This document shows positions 54,427 through 64,000 of a DNA stretch of 64,000 bases, one piece after another; positions within the stretch are counted from its first letter, which is position 1; every line of letters begins with the position of its first letter. Source of the stretch: Mycolicibacterium goodii (GTDB lineage Bacteria > Actinomycetota > Actinomycetes > Mycobacteriales > Mycobacteriaceae); the NCBI RefSeq assembly GCF_001187505.1, contig NZ_CP012150.1, positions 3,286,001 through 3,350,000 on the forward strand. The letters are read 5' to 3'. Under the pieces are notes generated by a model, which did not search any database, was not told the origin of the DNA, and was given only the letters and a program-made list of their open reading frames with translations. Position numbers and translations under genes: made by a program.

Positions 54427-54873
54427 GTGACGACACCAGCGCACGATGCGCCGTTGGTGTTCCCGTCGGTGGCGTTCCGGCCACTGCGCTTGCTGGTCGT
54501 CTGCGTTGCACTGACCGCCGTTGCGATGCTTGCGGCCGGATTCACCGGCCACGTCTTCTTCGGGATGTTCTTCGGAATCGGTCTCGGGCTCGGTTTGGTC
54601 AATGCCCTGCTGGTCCGGCGGGCCGTCGAAGCGATCACCGCCGAGGAGCACCCGCTCAAGAAGAAGATGGCCGTCAACTCGGCCAGCCGGCTTCTCATCA
54701 TCACCGCGATCGCACTCGCCGTCGCGTTTGTCTTCAAGAATTCGGGCGGCATCGCGGTGCTGTTCGGATTGGCGGTGTTCCAGGCACTGCTGGTGATGAG
54801 CACCAGCATCCCCGTCCTGCGGAAGATCCGCTCGAACGGCCTGGACGTCTTGGATACGGAATCGAAGGGTTGA
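54427..54873 (+). CDS. atpI: AtpI-like membrane protein at the head of the atp operon
   Basis: 148 aa from GTG 54427. Four hydrophobic segments (around residues 20-40, 43-62, 83-102 and 106-126) with the basic cytosolic loop [13 protein letters not shown]. Position before atpB, length and topology match the Rv1303/AtpI proteins, which in other bacteria help assemble the c-ring. No enzymatic motif. 10 nt to atpB. Confidence 0.85.
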   Translation: MTTPAHDAPLVFPSVAFRPLRLLVVCVALTAVAMLAAGFTGHVFFGMFFGIGLGLGLVNALLVRRAVEAITAEEHPLKKKMAVNSASRLLIITAIALAVAFVFKNSGGIAVLFGLAVFQALLVMSTSIPVLRKIRSNGLDVLDTESKG

Positions 54874-54883
54874 GCTGACCTCC

Positions 54884-55660
54884 ATGACTCAGACAACGAC
54901 CGTGCTGGCCGCTGAAGAGGGTGGCGCCGCCATCCACGTCGGCCATCACACGCTCGTGTTCGAGCTGTTCGGCATGACGTTCAATGGCGACACCATCCTC
55001 GCCACCGCCGTCACCGCCGTGATCGTGATCGCGCTGGCCTTCTACCTGCGGTCGAAGGTCACCTCCACCGGGGTCCCGAGCGGCGTCCAGCTGTTCTGGG
55101 AGGCGCTGACGATCCAGATGCGTCAGCAGATCGAGGGCTCGATCGGTATGAAGATCGCGCCGTTCGTGCTGCCGCTCGCGGTGACGATCTTCGTGTTCAT
55201 CCTGATCTCGAACTGGCTCGCGGTGCTCCCGCTGCAGTACGGCGGGGCCGACGGCGCCGCGGCCGAGCTGTACAAGGCACCCGCCGCCGACATCAACTTC
55301 GTGCTGGCGCTCGCGTTGTTCGTGTTCGTCTGCTATCACGCAGCAGGCATCTGGCGTCGCGGCATCGTCGGCCACCCCGTCAAGGTCCTCAAGGGCCACG
55401 TGGCGTTTCTCGCGCCGATCAACATCGTCGAAGAGCTCGCGAAGCCGGTCTCCCTGGCCCTCCGTCTTTTCGGCAACATCTTCGCCGGCGGCATCCTGGT
55501 CGCGCTGATCGCGATGTTCCCGTGGTACATCCAGTGGTTCCCGAACGCCGTGTGGAAGACCTTCGACCTGTTCGTCGGCCTCATCCAGGCCTTCATCTTC
55601 TCGCTGCTGACGATCCTGTACTTCAGCCAGTCGATGGAACTGGAACACGAGGACCACTGA
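54884..55660 (+). CDS. atpB: ATP synthase subunit a
   Basis: 258 aa. Membrane stator of the proton channel. The essential Arg is in [20 protein letters not shown] (fourth long helix), and the final helix [20 protein letters not shown] carries the conserved Gln. Helices at about 38-58, 95-115, 135-152, 190-212 and 228-250. N-terminal half-channel residues such as the acidic loop [19 protein letters not shown] are seen. Together with AtpE it forms the site blocked by bedaquiline. Confidence 0.97.
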   Translation: MTQTTTVLAAEEGGAAIHVGHHTLVFELFGMTFNGDTILATAVTAVIVIALAFYLRSKVTSTGVPSGVQLFWEALTIQMRQQIEGSIGMKIAPFVLPLAVTIFVFILISNWLAVLPLQYGGADGAAAELYKAPAADINFVLALALFVFVCYHAAGIWRRGIVGHPVKVLKGHVAFLAPINIVEELAKPVSLALRLFGNIFAGGILVALIAMFPWYIQWFPNAVWKTFDLFVGLIQAFIFSLLTILYFSQSMELEHEDH

Positions 55661-55711
55661 CGAGCACTGAGCTAGACCGACAGATCCCTACGACCCGATC
55701 GACACGAACTC

Positions 55712-56021
<310 letters not shown>

Positions 56022-56030
56022 TCCATCAGC

Positions 56031-56546
56031 ATGGGTGAATTCAGCGCAACGATCCTGGCGGCCAGCCAGGCAGCCGAGGAAGGTGGCGGGGGGCAGAGCA
56101 ACTTCCTGGTCCCCAACGGCACCTTCTTCGCCGTGCTGATCATTTTCTTGATCGTGCTCGGCGTGATCTCGAAATGGGTTGTGCCACCGATCAGCAAGGT
56201 GCTGGCCGAGCGGGAAGCGATGCTGGCCAAGACCGCAGCCGACAACCGCAAGTCCGCCGAGCAGGTCGCAGCGGCGCAAGCGGACTACGAAAAGGCCATG
56301 GCCGGGGCGCGTGCACAGGCCTCGGCGCTTCGCGACGAGGCCCGCGCGGCCGGTCGTTCGGTGGTCGACGAGAAGCGTGCACAAGCCAGTGGTGAGGTGG
56401 CCGAAACCGTGCGCCAGGCGGACCAGCAGCTGTCCGCACAGGGCGATCAGGTACGCGGCGGCCTCGAGTCGTCGGTGGACGGGCTGTCAGCCAAGCTGGC
56501 CAGCAGGATCCTCGGCGTCGACGTGAATTCAGGTGGGACACAGTAG
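56031..56546 (+). CDS. atpF: ATP synthase subunit b
   Basis: 171 aa. N-terminal membrane helix ([20 protein letters not shown], residues 30-50) and a long Ala/Glu-rich coiled coil to about residue 155 forming half of the peripheral stalk. It is partnered by the b'-like N-terminus of the next gene. ATG 56031 is 9 nt after the atpE stop; its TAG is immediately followed by the atpFH ATG. Confidence 0.96.
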   Translation: MGEFSATILAASQAAEEGGGGQSNFLVPNGTFFAVLIIFLIVLGVISKWVVPPISKVLAEREAMLAKTAADNRKSAEQVAAAQADYEKAMAGARAQASALRDEARAAGRSVVDEKRAQASGEVAETVRQADQQLSAQGDQVRGGLESSVDGLSAKLASRILGVDVNSGGTQ

Positions 56547-57884
56547 ATGTCGATTTTCATCGGACAGCTGATCGGCTTCGCCGTCATCGTGTTCATCATC
56601 GTCAAGTGGGTGGTGCCACCCGTGCGGACCCTGATGCGCAACCAGCAGGAGGCCGTGCGTGCGGCGCTCGCCGAGAGCGCCGAGGCATCGAAGAAGCTCG
56701 CTGATGCCGATGCGATGCACGCCAAGGCGCTCGCCGACGCCAAGGCCGAATCGGAGAAGATCACCGACGAGGCCAAGCAGGACTCCGAGCGCATCGCCGC
56801 GCAGCTGTCCGACCAGGCCGGCACCGAGGCGGAGCGGATCAAGGCCCAGGGCGCACAGCAGATCCAGCTGATGCGCCAGCAGCTCATCCGTCAACTGCGG
56901 ACCGGGCTCGGCGCCGAGGCGGTCGGCAAGGCCGCCGAGATGGTGCGGGCACACGTCGCCGATCCGCAGGCCCAGTCGGCCACGGTCGACCGCTTCCTGA
57001 CCGAGCTGGAGCAGATGGCGCCGTCGAGCGTGGTGATCGACACCGCGGTGACGAGCAGGCTGCGGGCCGCGAGCCGCGAATCGCTCGCGGTGCTGGTCGA
57101 GAAGTTCGACTCGGTGGCCGGTGGCCTCGACGCCGACGGGCTCACGACGCTCGCCGACGAGCTGGCCGCGGTCGCCAAGCTGCTGCTGACCGAGACGACA
57201 CTCAACAAGCACCTGGCCGAACCCTCCGACGACCCCGCCCCCAAGGTGCGGCTGCTGGAGCGCGTGCTGTCCGGCAAGGTCGGGCAGACCACGCTGGACG
57301 TGCTGCGCACCGCCGTGTCGCGGCGTTGGTCGACCGAGTCGAACCTGATCGACGCCGTCGAGCACACCGCACGCCTGGCGCTGCTCAAGCGCGCGGAGGT
57401 CACCGGTGAGGTCGACGCGGTCGAGGAACAGCTGTTCCGGTTCGGCCGGATCCTCGACGCCGAGCCGCGCCTGTCGGCGCTGCTGAGCGACTACACCACC
57501 GCCGCCGATGGTCGCGTCGCGCTGCTGGACAAGGCGCTCACCGGTCGTCCCGGGGTGAACAAGACGGCCGCGGCCCTGCTGACGCAGACCGTCGCCATGC
57601 TTCGCGGCGAGCGCGCCGACGAGGCCGTCATCGATCTCGCCGAACTCGCGGTGTCGCGGCGGGGCGAGGTGGTGGCGCATGTGTCGGCAGCGGCCGAACT
57701 CAGCGATGCACAGCGCACGCGTCTGACCGAGGTGCTCACCCGCATCTACGGCCGGCCGGTGTCCGTGCAACTCCACGTCGACCCGGAACTCCTCGGTGGC
57801 CTGTCGATCACGGTCGGTGACGAAGTGATCGACGGTTCCATCGCGTCCCGGCTGGCCGCCGCCCAGGGCGGATTGCCGGATTGA
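56547..57884 (+). CDS. atpFH: ATP synthase subunit b-delta fusion
   Basis: 445 aa, the mycobacterium-specific fusion. Residues 1-20 are a membrane helix ([20 protein letters not shown]), 20-165 a b'-type coiled coil, and about 265-440 the delta (OSCP) domain with [40 protein letters not shown] and the C-terminal [20 protein letters not shown]. An additional linker of about 90 residues joins them ([20 protein letters not shown]). It connects the a subunit to the top of F1. Repeat copy 2 begins within the stop codon. Confidence 0.96.
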   Translation: MSIFIGQLIGFAVIVFIIVKWVVPPVRTLMRNQQEAVRAALAESAEASKKLADADAMHAKALADAKAESEKITDEAKQDSERIAAQLSDQAGTEAERIKAQGAQQIQLMRQQLIRQLRTGLGAEAVGKAAEMVRAHVADPQAQSATVDRFLTELEQMAPSSVVIDTAVTSRLRAASRESLAVLVEKFDSVAGGLDADGLTTLADELAAVAKLLLTETTLNKHLAEPSDDPAPKVRLLERVLSGKVGQTTLDVLRTAVSRRWSTESNLIDAVEHTARLALLKRAEVTGEVDAVEEQLFRFGRILDAEPRLSALLSDYTTAADGRVALLDKALTGRPGVNKTAAALLTQTVAMLRGERADEAVIDLAELAVSRRGEVVAHVSAAAELSDAQRTRLTEVLTRIYGRPVSVQLHVDPELLGGLSITVGDEVIDGSIASRLAAAQGGLPD

Positions 57885-57903
57885 CGAGCGCTCGCGCGAG
57901 GAA
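57883..57903 (+). repeat. Dispersed 21-nt intercistronic repeat, copy 2
   Basis: Begins inside the atpFH stop codon. In one frame it encodes DERSREEND followed by TGA (57910-57912), again the DERxREE pattern, although without an ATG. It lies 60 nt before atpA. Confidence 0.75.
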
Positions 57904-57963
57904 AACGACTGAACTGACTTGATCCATGAACCACCCAAGAACTAGGTAGGAAGACGAAAAACC

Positions 57964-59610
57964 ATGGCAGAGTTGACAATCTCGGCTGCTGATATCGAAG
58001 GTGCCATCGAGGATTACGTATCCTCGTTTTCCGCCGACACCGAGCGTGAAGAGATCGGCACCGTCGTCGACGCCGGTGACGGCATCGCCCACGTCGAGGG
58101 TCTGCCCTCGGTCATGACGCAGGAGCTGCTCGAGTTCCCCGGTGGGGTCCTCGGTGTGGCACTGAACCTCGACGAGCACAGCGTCGGCGCCGTCATCCTG
58201 GGTGAGTTCGAGAAGATCGAAGAAGGCCAGCAGGTCAAGCGGACCGGCGAGGTGCTCTCGGTTCCGGTCGGCGACGCCTTCCTGGGCCGCGTGGTCAACC
58301 CGCTCGGCCAGCCGATCGACGGCCAGGGCGACATCGCCGCAGAGACCCGCCGCGCGCTCGAGCTGCAGGCGCCTTCGGTGGTGCAGCGCCAGAGCGTGTC
58401 CGAGCCGCTGCAGACCGGTATCAAGGCCATCGACGCCATGACCCCGATCGGCCGCGGCCAGCGTCAGCTGATCATCGGCGACCGCAAGACCGGCAAGACC
58501 GCCGTCTGCGTCGACACCATCCTCAACCAGCGTGAGGCGTGGGAGACCGGCGATCCCAAGCAGCAGGTGCGCTGCGTCTACGTCGCGATCGGCCAGAAGG
58601 GCACCACCATCGCCAGCGTCAAGCGCGCGCTGGAAGAGGGCGGCGCCATGGAGTACACGACGATCGTCGCGGCCCCGGCCTCCGACGCGGCCGGCTTCAA
58701 ATGGCTGGCCCCCTACACCGGTTCGGCCATCGGCCAGCACTGGATGTACAACGGCAAGCACGTCCTGATCGTGTTCGACGACCTGTCCAAGCAGGCCGAC
58801 GCCTACCGCGCCATCTCGCTGCTGCTGCGCCGCCCGCCGGGCCGCGAGGCGTTCCCCGGTGACGTGTTCTACCTCCACTCGCGCCTGCTGGAGCGTTGCG
58901 CGAAGCTGTCCGACGAGCTCGGTGGCGGTTCGATGACGGGCCTGCCGATCATCGAGACCAAGGCCAACGACATCTCGGCGTTCATCCCCACCAACGTCAT
59001 CTCGATCACCGACGGCCAGTGCTTCCTGGAGTCCGACCTGTTCAACCAGGGTGTTCGCCCGGCCATCAACGTCGGTGTGTCGGTGTCCCGCGTCGGTGGT
59101 GCCGCGCAGATCAAGGCCATGAAAGAGGTCGCGGGCTCGCTGCGTCTGGATCTGTCGCAGTACCGCGAGCTGGAGGCCTTCGCGGCCTTCGCCTCCGACC
59201 TGGACGCCGCGTCGAAGGCCCAGCTGGACCGTGGTGCCCGTCTGGTCGAGCTGCTCAAGCAGCCGCAGTACAGCCCGCTCGCGGTCGAGGAGCAGGTCGT
59301 CGCGATCTTCCTCGGCACCCAGGGCCACCTGGACTCGGTTCCGGTCGAGGACGTGGCGCGTTTCGAGGCCGAGCTGCTCGAGCACGTGAAGGCCAGCCAC
59401 TCCGACATCCTCGATGGCATCCGCGAGAGCAAGAAGCTCTCGGAGGAGGCCGAGGAGAAGCTCGTGTCGATCATCAACGAGTTCAAGAAGGGCTTCCAGG
59501 CGTCCGACGGCAGCTCGGTGGTCGTCGGTGAGGACGCCGAGGCGCTCGATCCCGAGGACCTGGAGAAGGAATCCGTCAAGGTCCGCAAGCCGGCACCCAA
59601 GAAGGCCTAG
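57964..59610 (+). CDS. atpA: ATP synthase subunit alpha
   Basis: 548 aa from ATG 57964 with TAGGAAGACG upstream. Walker [10 protein letters not shown] at about residues 172-180, the arginine-finger region [20 protein letters not shown], and the non-catalytic ATP site. The C-terminus beyond about residue 510 ([20 protein letters not shown], then [10 protein letters not shown]) is the extra mycobacterial tail known to suppress ATP hydrolysis and proton pumping in reverse. Length is consistent with that tail. Confidence 0.98.
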   Translation: MAELTISAADIEGAIEDYVSSFSADTEREEIGTVVDAGDGIAHVEGLPSVMTQELLEFPGGVLGVALNLDEHSVGAVILGEFEKIEEGQQVKRTGEVLSVPVGDAFLGRVVNPLGQPIDGQGDIAAETRRALELQAPSVVQRQSVSEPLQTGIKAIDAMTPIGRGQRQLIIGDRKTGKTAVCVDTILNQREAWETGDPKQQVRCVYVAIGQKGTTIASVKRALEEGGAMEYTTIVAAPASDAAGFKWLAPYTGSAIGQHWMYNGKHVLIVFDDLSKQADAYRAISLLLRRPPGREAFPGDVFYLHSRLLERCAKLSDELGGGSMTGLPIIETKANDISAFIPTNVISITDGQCFLESDLFNQGVRPAINVGVSVSRVGGAAQIKAMKEVAGSLRLDLSQYRELEAFAAFASDLDAASKAQLDRGARLVELLKQPQYSPLAVEEQVVAIFLGTQGHLDSVPVEDVARFEAELLEHVKASHSDILDGIRESKKLSEEAEEKLVSIINEFKKGFQASDGSSVVVGEDAEALDPEDLEKESVKVRKPAPKKA

Positions 59611-59617
59611 GTAACAC

Positions 59618-62013
<2,396 letters not shown>

Positions 62014-62015
<2 letters not shown>

Positions 62016-62034
62016 TGAGCGCTTGCGCGAAGAA
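62014..62034 (+). repeat. Dispersed 21-nt intercistronic repeat, copy 3
   Basis: GATGAGCGCTTGCGCGAAGAA beginning within the atpD stop codon. In one frame it encodes [10 protein letters not shown] then TGA (62044-62046), the same DERLREE as copy 1. Confidence 0.75.
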
Positions 62035-62086
62035 CCAACGGGTTGAGCTGGCCTCTTCCCTCGGAAAGGTGGTGTGCCATGGCTGA
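62015..62086 (+). CDS. 23-aa ORF bridging atpD and atpC
   Basis: ATG 62015 overlaps the atpD stop (TGATG) and TGA 62084-62086 overlaps the atpC start at 62079. The predicted peptide begins [20 protein letters not shown]. It spans the whole gap in one frame, the bridging arrangement described for MIRU elements. Repeat copy 3 lies at its start. It may be chance. Confidence 0.35.
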
Positions 62087-62444
62087 TCTGAACGTCGAGA
62101 TCGTCGCCGTCGAGCGTGAGCTCTGGTCTGGACCCGCCACGTTCGTGTTCACCCGCACCACCGCCGGTGAGATCGGCATCCTGCCGCGGCACATCCCGCT
62201 GGTGGCGCAGCTGGTCGACGACGCGATGGTTCGGGTCGAGCGCGAGGGAGAGGACGATCTGCGGATCGCGGTCGACGGCGGGTTCCTGTCGGTGACCGAG
62301 GAGACCGTCCGGATCCTCGTGGAGAACGCACAGTTCGAGTCCGAGGTCGACGCGGACGCGGCCAAGCAGGATGCAGCTTCCGACGACGAGCGGACCGCGG
62401 CATGGGGCCGGGCGCGCCTGCGCGCCCTCGGCCAGATCGACTGA
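62079..62444 (+). CDS. atpC: ATP synthase subunit epsilon
   Basis: 121 aa from ATG 62079 with GGAAAGGTGG upstream. N-terminal beta-barrel ([38 protein letters not shown]) and a short C-terminal helix region ([20 protein letters not shown]). Mycobacterial epsilon has a shortened C-terminal domain relative to E. coli. The bridging ORF could couple it to atpD. Confidence 0.96.
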   Translation: MADLNVEIVAVERELWSGPATFVFTRTTAGEIGILPRHIPLVAQLVDDAMVRVEREGEDDLRIAVDGGFLSVTEETVRILVENAQFESEVDADAAKQDAASDDERTAAWGRARLRALGQID

Positions 62445-62451
62445 TTCATCG

Positions 62452-62898
62452 ATGAGCGCGTCCATGATCGGCATGGTCGCGCTCGTCGGTGTGCTCTTGT
62501 TACTGGTCATCGCACTGTGTTACCGGCTGTGGAAGTTGCGCCAGGTCGGCGGGACAGCGGCGATCCTGCGGGACTATCCCGCGGTCGGCGGCCACGGCTG
62601 GCGGCACGGTGTGATGCGTTATCGCGGAGGGGAGGCCGGTTTCTACCGGCTTTCCAGCATCCGCTGGTGGCCTGATCGCCGACTCAGCAGGCGGGGCCTC
62701 GAAGTCGTCGCGCGTCGTTCACCACGCGGCGACGAGTACGACATCATGACCGACCAGATCGTGATTCTGGAGTTGCGCGACACCAGCCCCGACCGCAAGC
62801 AGGGCTACGAGATCGCGCTCGACCGAGGTGCGCTGACCGCGTTCACCTCCTGGCTGGAGTCCCGGCCGTCACCGCGCGCGCGGCGCCGGACCTACTGA
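62452..62898 (+). CDS. DUF2550 membrane protein following the atp operon
   Basis: 148 aa from ATG 62452. One N-terminal transmembrane helix (IGMVALVGVLLLLVIALCYR) and a cytosolic DUF2550 domain with GWRHGVMRYRGGEAGFYRLS and DYDIMTDQ-like segments. It matches the M. tuberculosis gene that follows atpC (Rv1312) by position and size. The stop overlaps the convergent adenosyltransferase gene by 7 nt. Function unknown; cotranscription with the atp genes hints at a membrane energy role. Confidence 0.88.
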   Translation: MSASMIGMVALVGVLLLLVIALCYRLWKLRQVGGTAAILRDYPAVGGHGWRHGVMRYRGGEAGFYRLSSIRWWPDRRLSRRGLEVVARRSPRGDEYDIMTDQIVILELRDTSPDRKQGYEIALDRGALTAFTSWLESRPSPRARRRTY

Positions 62899-63464
62899 CC
62901 GCCGCCCGGCTGCCACAGCACATCACCATCGGGGTTGCCGACCCGCGACAGGATGAACAGCAGGTCGGACAGCCGGTTGAGGTACTTCGCGGGCAACACA
63001 CTCACCGATTCACCGAATTCGTCCACCGCAACCCACGCGGACCGTTCGGCGCGCCGGGCCACGGTCCTGGCCACATGCAGCAGCGCCGAGAGCGGGGTGC
63101 CGCCGGGCAGGATGAACGAGTTGAGTGCGGGCAGGTCCTCGTTGAACTGGTCGCACCATTTCTCCAGGCGAGCGATGTAGTCCGCGGTGATGCGCAGCGG
63201 CGGATGCTCGGGGTTCTCGACGACCGGGGTGGACAGATCCGCGCCCGCGTCGAACAGGTCGTTCTGAATCTGCTGCAATACCACCCGTATTTGCTGACTC
63301 GGATTGCCGAGAGCCAGCGCGACACCGATCGCGGCGTTGGTCTCGTCACAGTCGGCGTATGCCGTCAACCTGGCGTCGTTCTTGGGTACCCGGCTGAAGT
63401 CACTCAGCCCGGTCGTCCCATCGTCGCCGGTGCGGGTGTAGATGCGGGTGAGATGAACGGCCAT
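62892..63464 (-). CDS. Cob(I)alamin adenosyltransferase, PduO type
   Basis: 190 aa from ATG 63464; an upstream in-frame start at 63506 adds 14 doubtful residues. Five-helix PduO/EutT-like ATP:corrinoid adenosyltransferase: VHLTRIYTRTGDDGTTGLSD (ATP-binding TRTGDxG motif), DARLTAYADCDETNAAIGVA, LNSFILPGGTPLSALLHVAR and TVARRAERSAW-like (second ATP motif), YLNRLSDLLFILSR. Makes adenosylcobalamin for mutases. Convergent to DUF2550 and divergent from murA, as in M. tuberculosis. Confidence 0.95.
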   Translation of the reverse strand: MAVHLTRIYTRTGDDGTTGLSDFSRVPKNDARLTAYADCDETNAAIGVALALGNPSQQIRVVLQQIQNDLFDAGADLSTPVVENPEHPPLRITADYIARLEKWCDQFNEDLPALNSFILPGGTPLSALLHVARTVARRAERSAWVAVDEFGESVSVLPAKYLNRLSDLLFILSRVGNPDGDVLWQPGGGQ

Positions 63465-63549
63465 GACACGCACGGTACCGCCCCGTGTGGGCGGGCGAAC
63501 GGCCATGCCGTGTTATCGCGAGGTTTCTCGATCCGATCTGCTGCCTGTC

Positions 63550-63555
63550 TAGACT
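63550..63555 (+). promoter_or_regulatory. -10 element of a leaderless murA transcript
   Basis: TAGACT (four of six to consensus) ends 7 nt before GTG 63563 and no ribosome site is present. Confidence 0.4.
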
Positions 63556-63562
63556 TACCTGC

Positions 63563-64000
63563 GTGAGCGAGCGTTTCGTGGTGACCGGTGGCAACCGGTT
63601 ATCAGGCGAAGTTGCTGTGGGGGGCGCCAAGAACAGCGTCTTGAAACTCATGGCGGCCGCGCTGTTGGCAGAAGGCACGAGCACGATCACCAATTGCCCC
63701 GACATCCTCGACGTCCCGCTGATGGCCGAGGTGCTGCGGGGTCTCGGCGCAACCGTCGAACTCGACGGTGCGACGGTGCGGATCACCTCGCCCGACGAAC
63801 CCAAGTACGACGCGGACTTTGCGGCGGTGCGGCAGTTCCGGGCCTCGGTGTGCGTGCTCGGCCCGCTCGTGGGGCGGTGCAAGAAAGCCAGGGTCGCGCT
63901 GCCCGGCGGTGACGCGATCGGGTCGCGTCCGCTGGACATGCACCAGGCCGGTCTGCGGCAACTCGGCGCGACCTGCAACATCGAGCACGGCTGCGTGGTG
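63563..64000 (+). CDS. murA: UDP-N-acetylglucosamine 1-carboxyvinyltransferase MurA, partial
   Basis: The first 146 codons are in the window and run off the right edge in frame (full family length about 420 aa). GTG 63563 gives [37 protein letters not shown] holds the conserved Lys/Asn of the active site. In [20 protein letters not shown] the residue at position 117 is Asp, where most MurA enzymes have the Cys alkylated by fosfomycin; this substitution explains intrinsic mycobacterial fosfomycin resistance (established knowledge). First step of peptidoglycan synthesis. Confidence 0.96.
   Translation, partial: MSERFVVTGGNRLSGEVAVGGAKNSVLKLMAAALLAEGTSTITNCPDILDVPLMAEVLRGLGATVELDGATVRITSPDEPKYDADFAAVRQFRASVCVLGPLVGRCKKARVALPGGDAIGSRPLDMHQAGLRQLGATCNIEHGCVV

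Noticed and set aside
54203..54430. 75-codon frame before atpI as a protein gene
   Set aside because: Codon-position composition does not resemble neighbouring genes and no family is recognised; kept only as a leader observation.

Overview
The window is a GC-rich stretch of a fast-growing mycobacterium, most likely Mycobacterium (Mycolicibacterium) smegmatis or a close relative. Evidence: a CysN-CysC fusion, an ATP synthase b-delta fusion with an extended alpha C-terminus, an Asp in place of the fosfomycin-target Cys in MurA, frequent GTG/TTG starts, and a gene order argS-lysA-thrA-thrC-thrB-rho-rpmE-prfA-prmC-sua5-wecA-atpIBEFHAGDC-DUF2550-cobO-murA that I recall as that of the M. tuberculosis chromosome around Rv1292-Rv1315. 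This assignment rests on memory of those genomes; no search was run.

Layout. (1) 1-8.0 kb: a secreted protein running off the left edge, a TcrXY-like two-component system, and a set of three membrane glycosyltransferases (two ArnT-like GT-C enzymes flanking a GT2/GtrA fusion). Together they look like an envelope-glycan decoration module with its own sensor. (2) 8.0-10.0 kb: divergent thioesterase and MFS exporter. (3) 10.0-15.4 kb: sulfate activation (cysD, cysNC, cysQ), then an isochorismatase-like hydrolase, an FMN-barrel protein and an Rrf2 regulator without an iron-sulfur cysteine cluster. (4) 15.4-25.8 kb: accessory genes: VOC protein, GNAT, nitronate monooxygenase, a sensor kinase/LuxR regulator/DUF4097 operon, an LLM oxidoreductase, DUF899, a tandem-HTH TetR with an FAD monooxygenase, a small exported protein, a frameshifted DUF2306 gene and a shortened TetR. 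(5) 25.9-38.6 kb: two complete peptide-type ABC importers facing each other tail to tail, followed by two flavin-dependent monooxygenases of the LLM type. The block stops 4 nt from the 3' end of a tRNA-Arg gene.

(6) 38.6-64 kb: conserved core. argS and lysA/thrA/thrC overlap by 4 nt each, with thrB close behind, making the aspartate-family amino-acid operon; rho has a long leader and ends in a strong intrinsic terminator. A TetR/fadD pair sits between rho and rpmE. Then come translation termination (prfA, prmC), tRNA modification (sua5), wecA and the whole ATP synthase operon, followed by DUF2550, a PduO-type adenosyltransferase and the start of murA.

The most interesting structure outside the genes is a 21-nt repeat at three intercistronic junctions (prmC/sua5, atpFH/atpA, atpD/atpC). 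It belongs to tiny ORFs that overlap the neighbouring start or stop codons, reminiscent of mycobacterial MIRU elements. Other signals are leader ORFs ending on the start codon of rho and atpI, a likely translational enhancer before atpE, and several TetR-type operator dyads. No CRISPR array, insertion sequence or integrase was seen.
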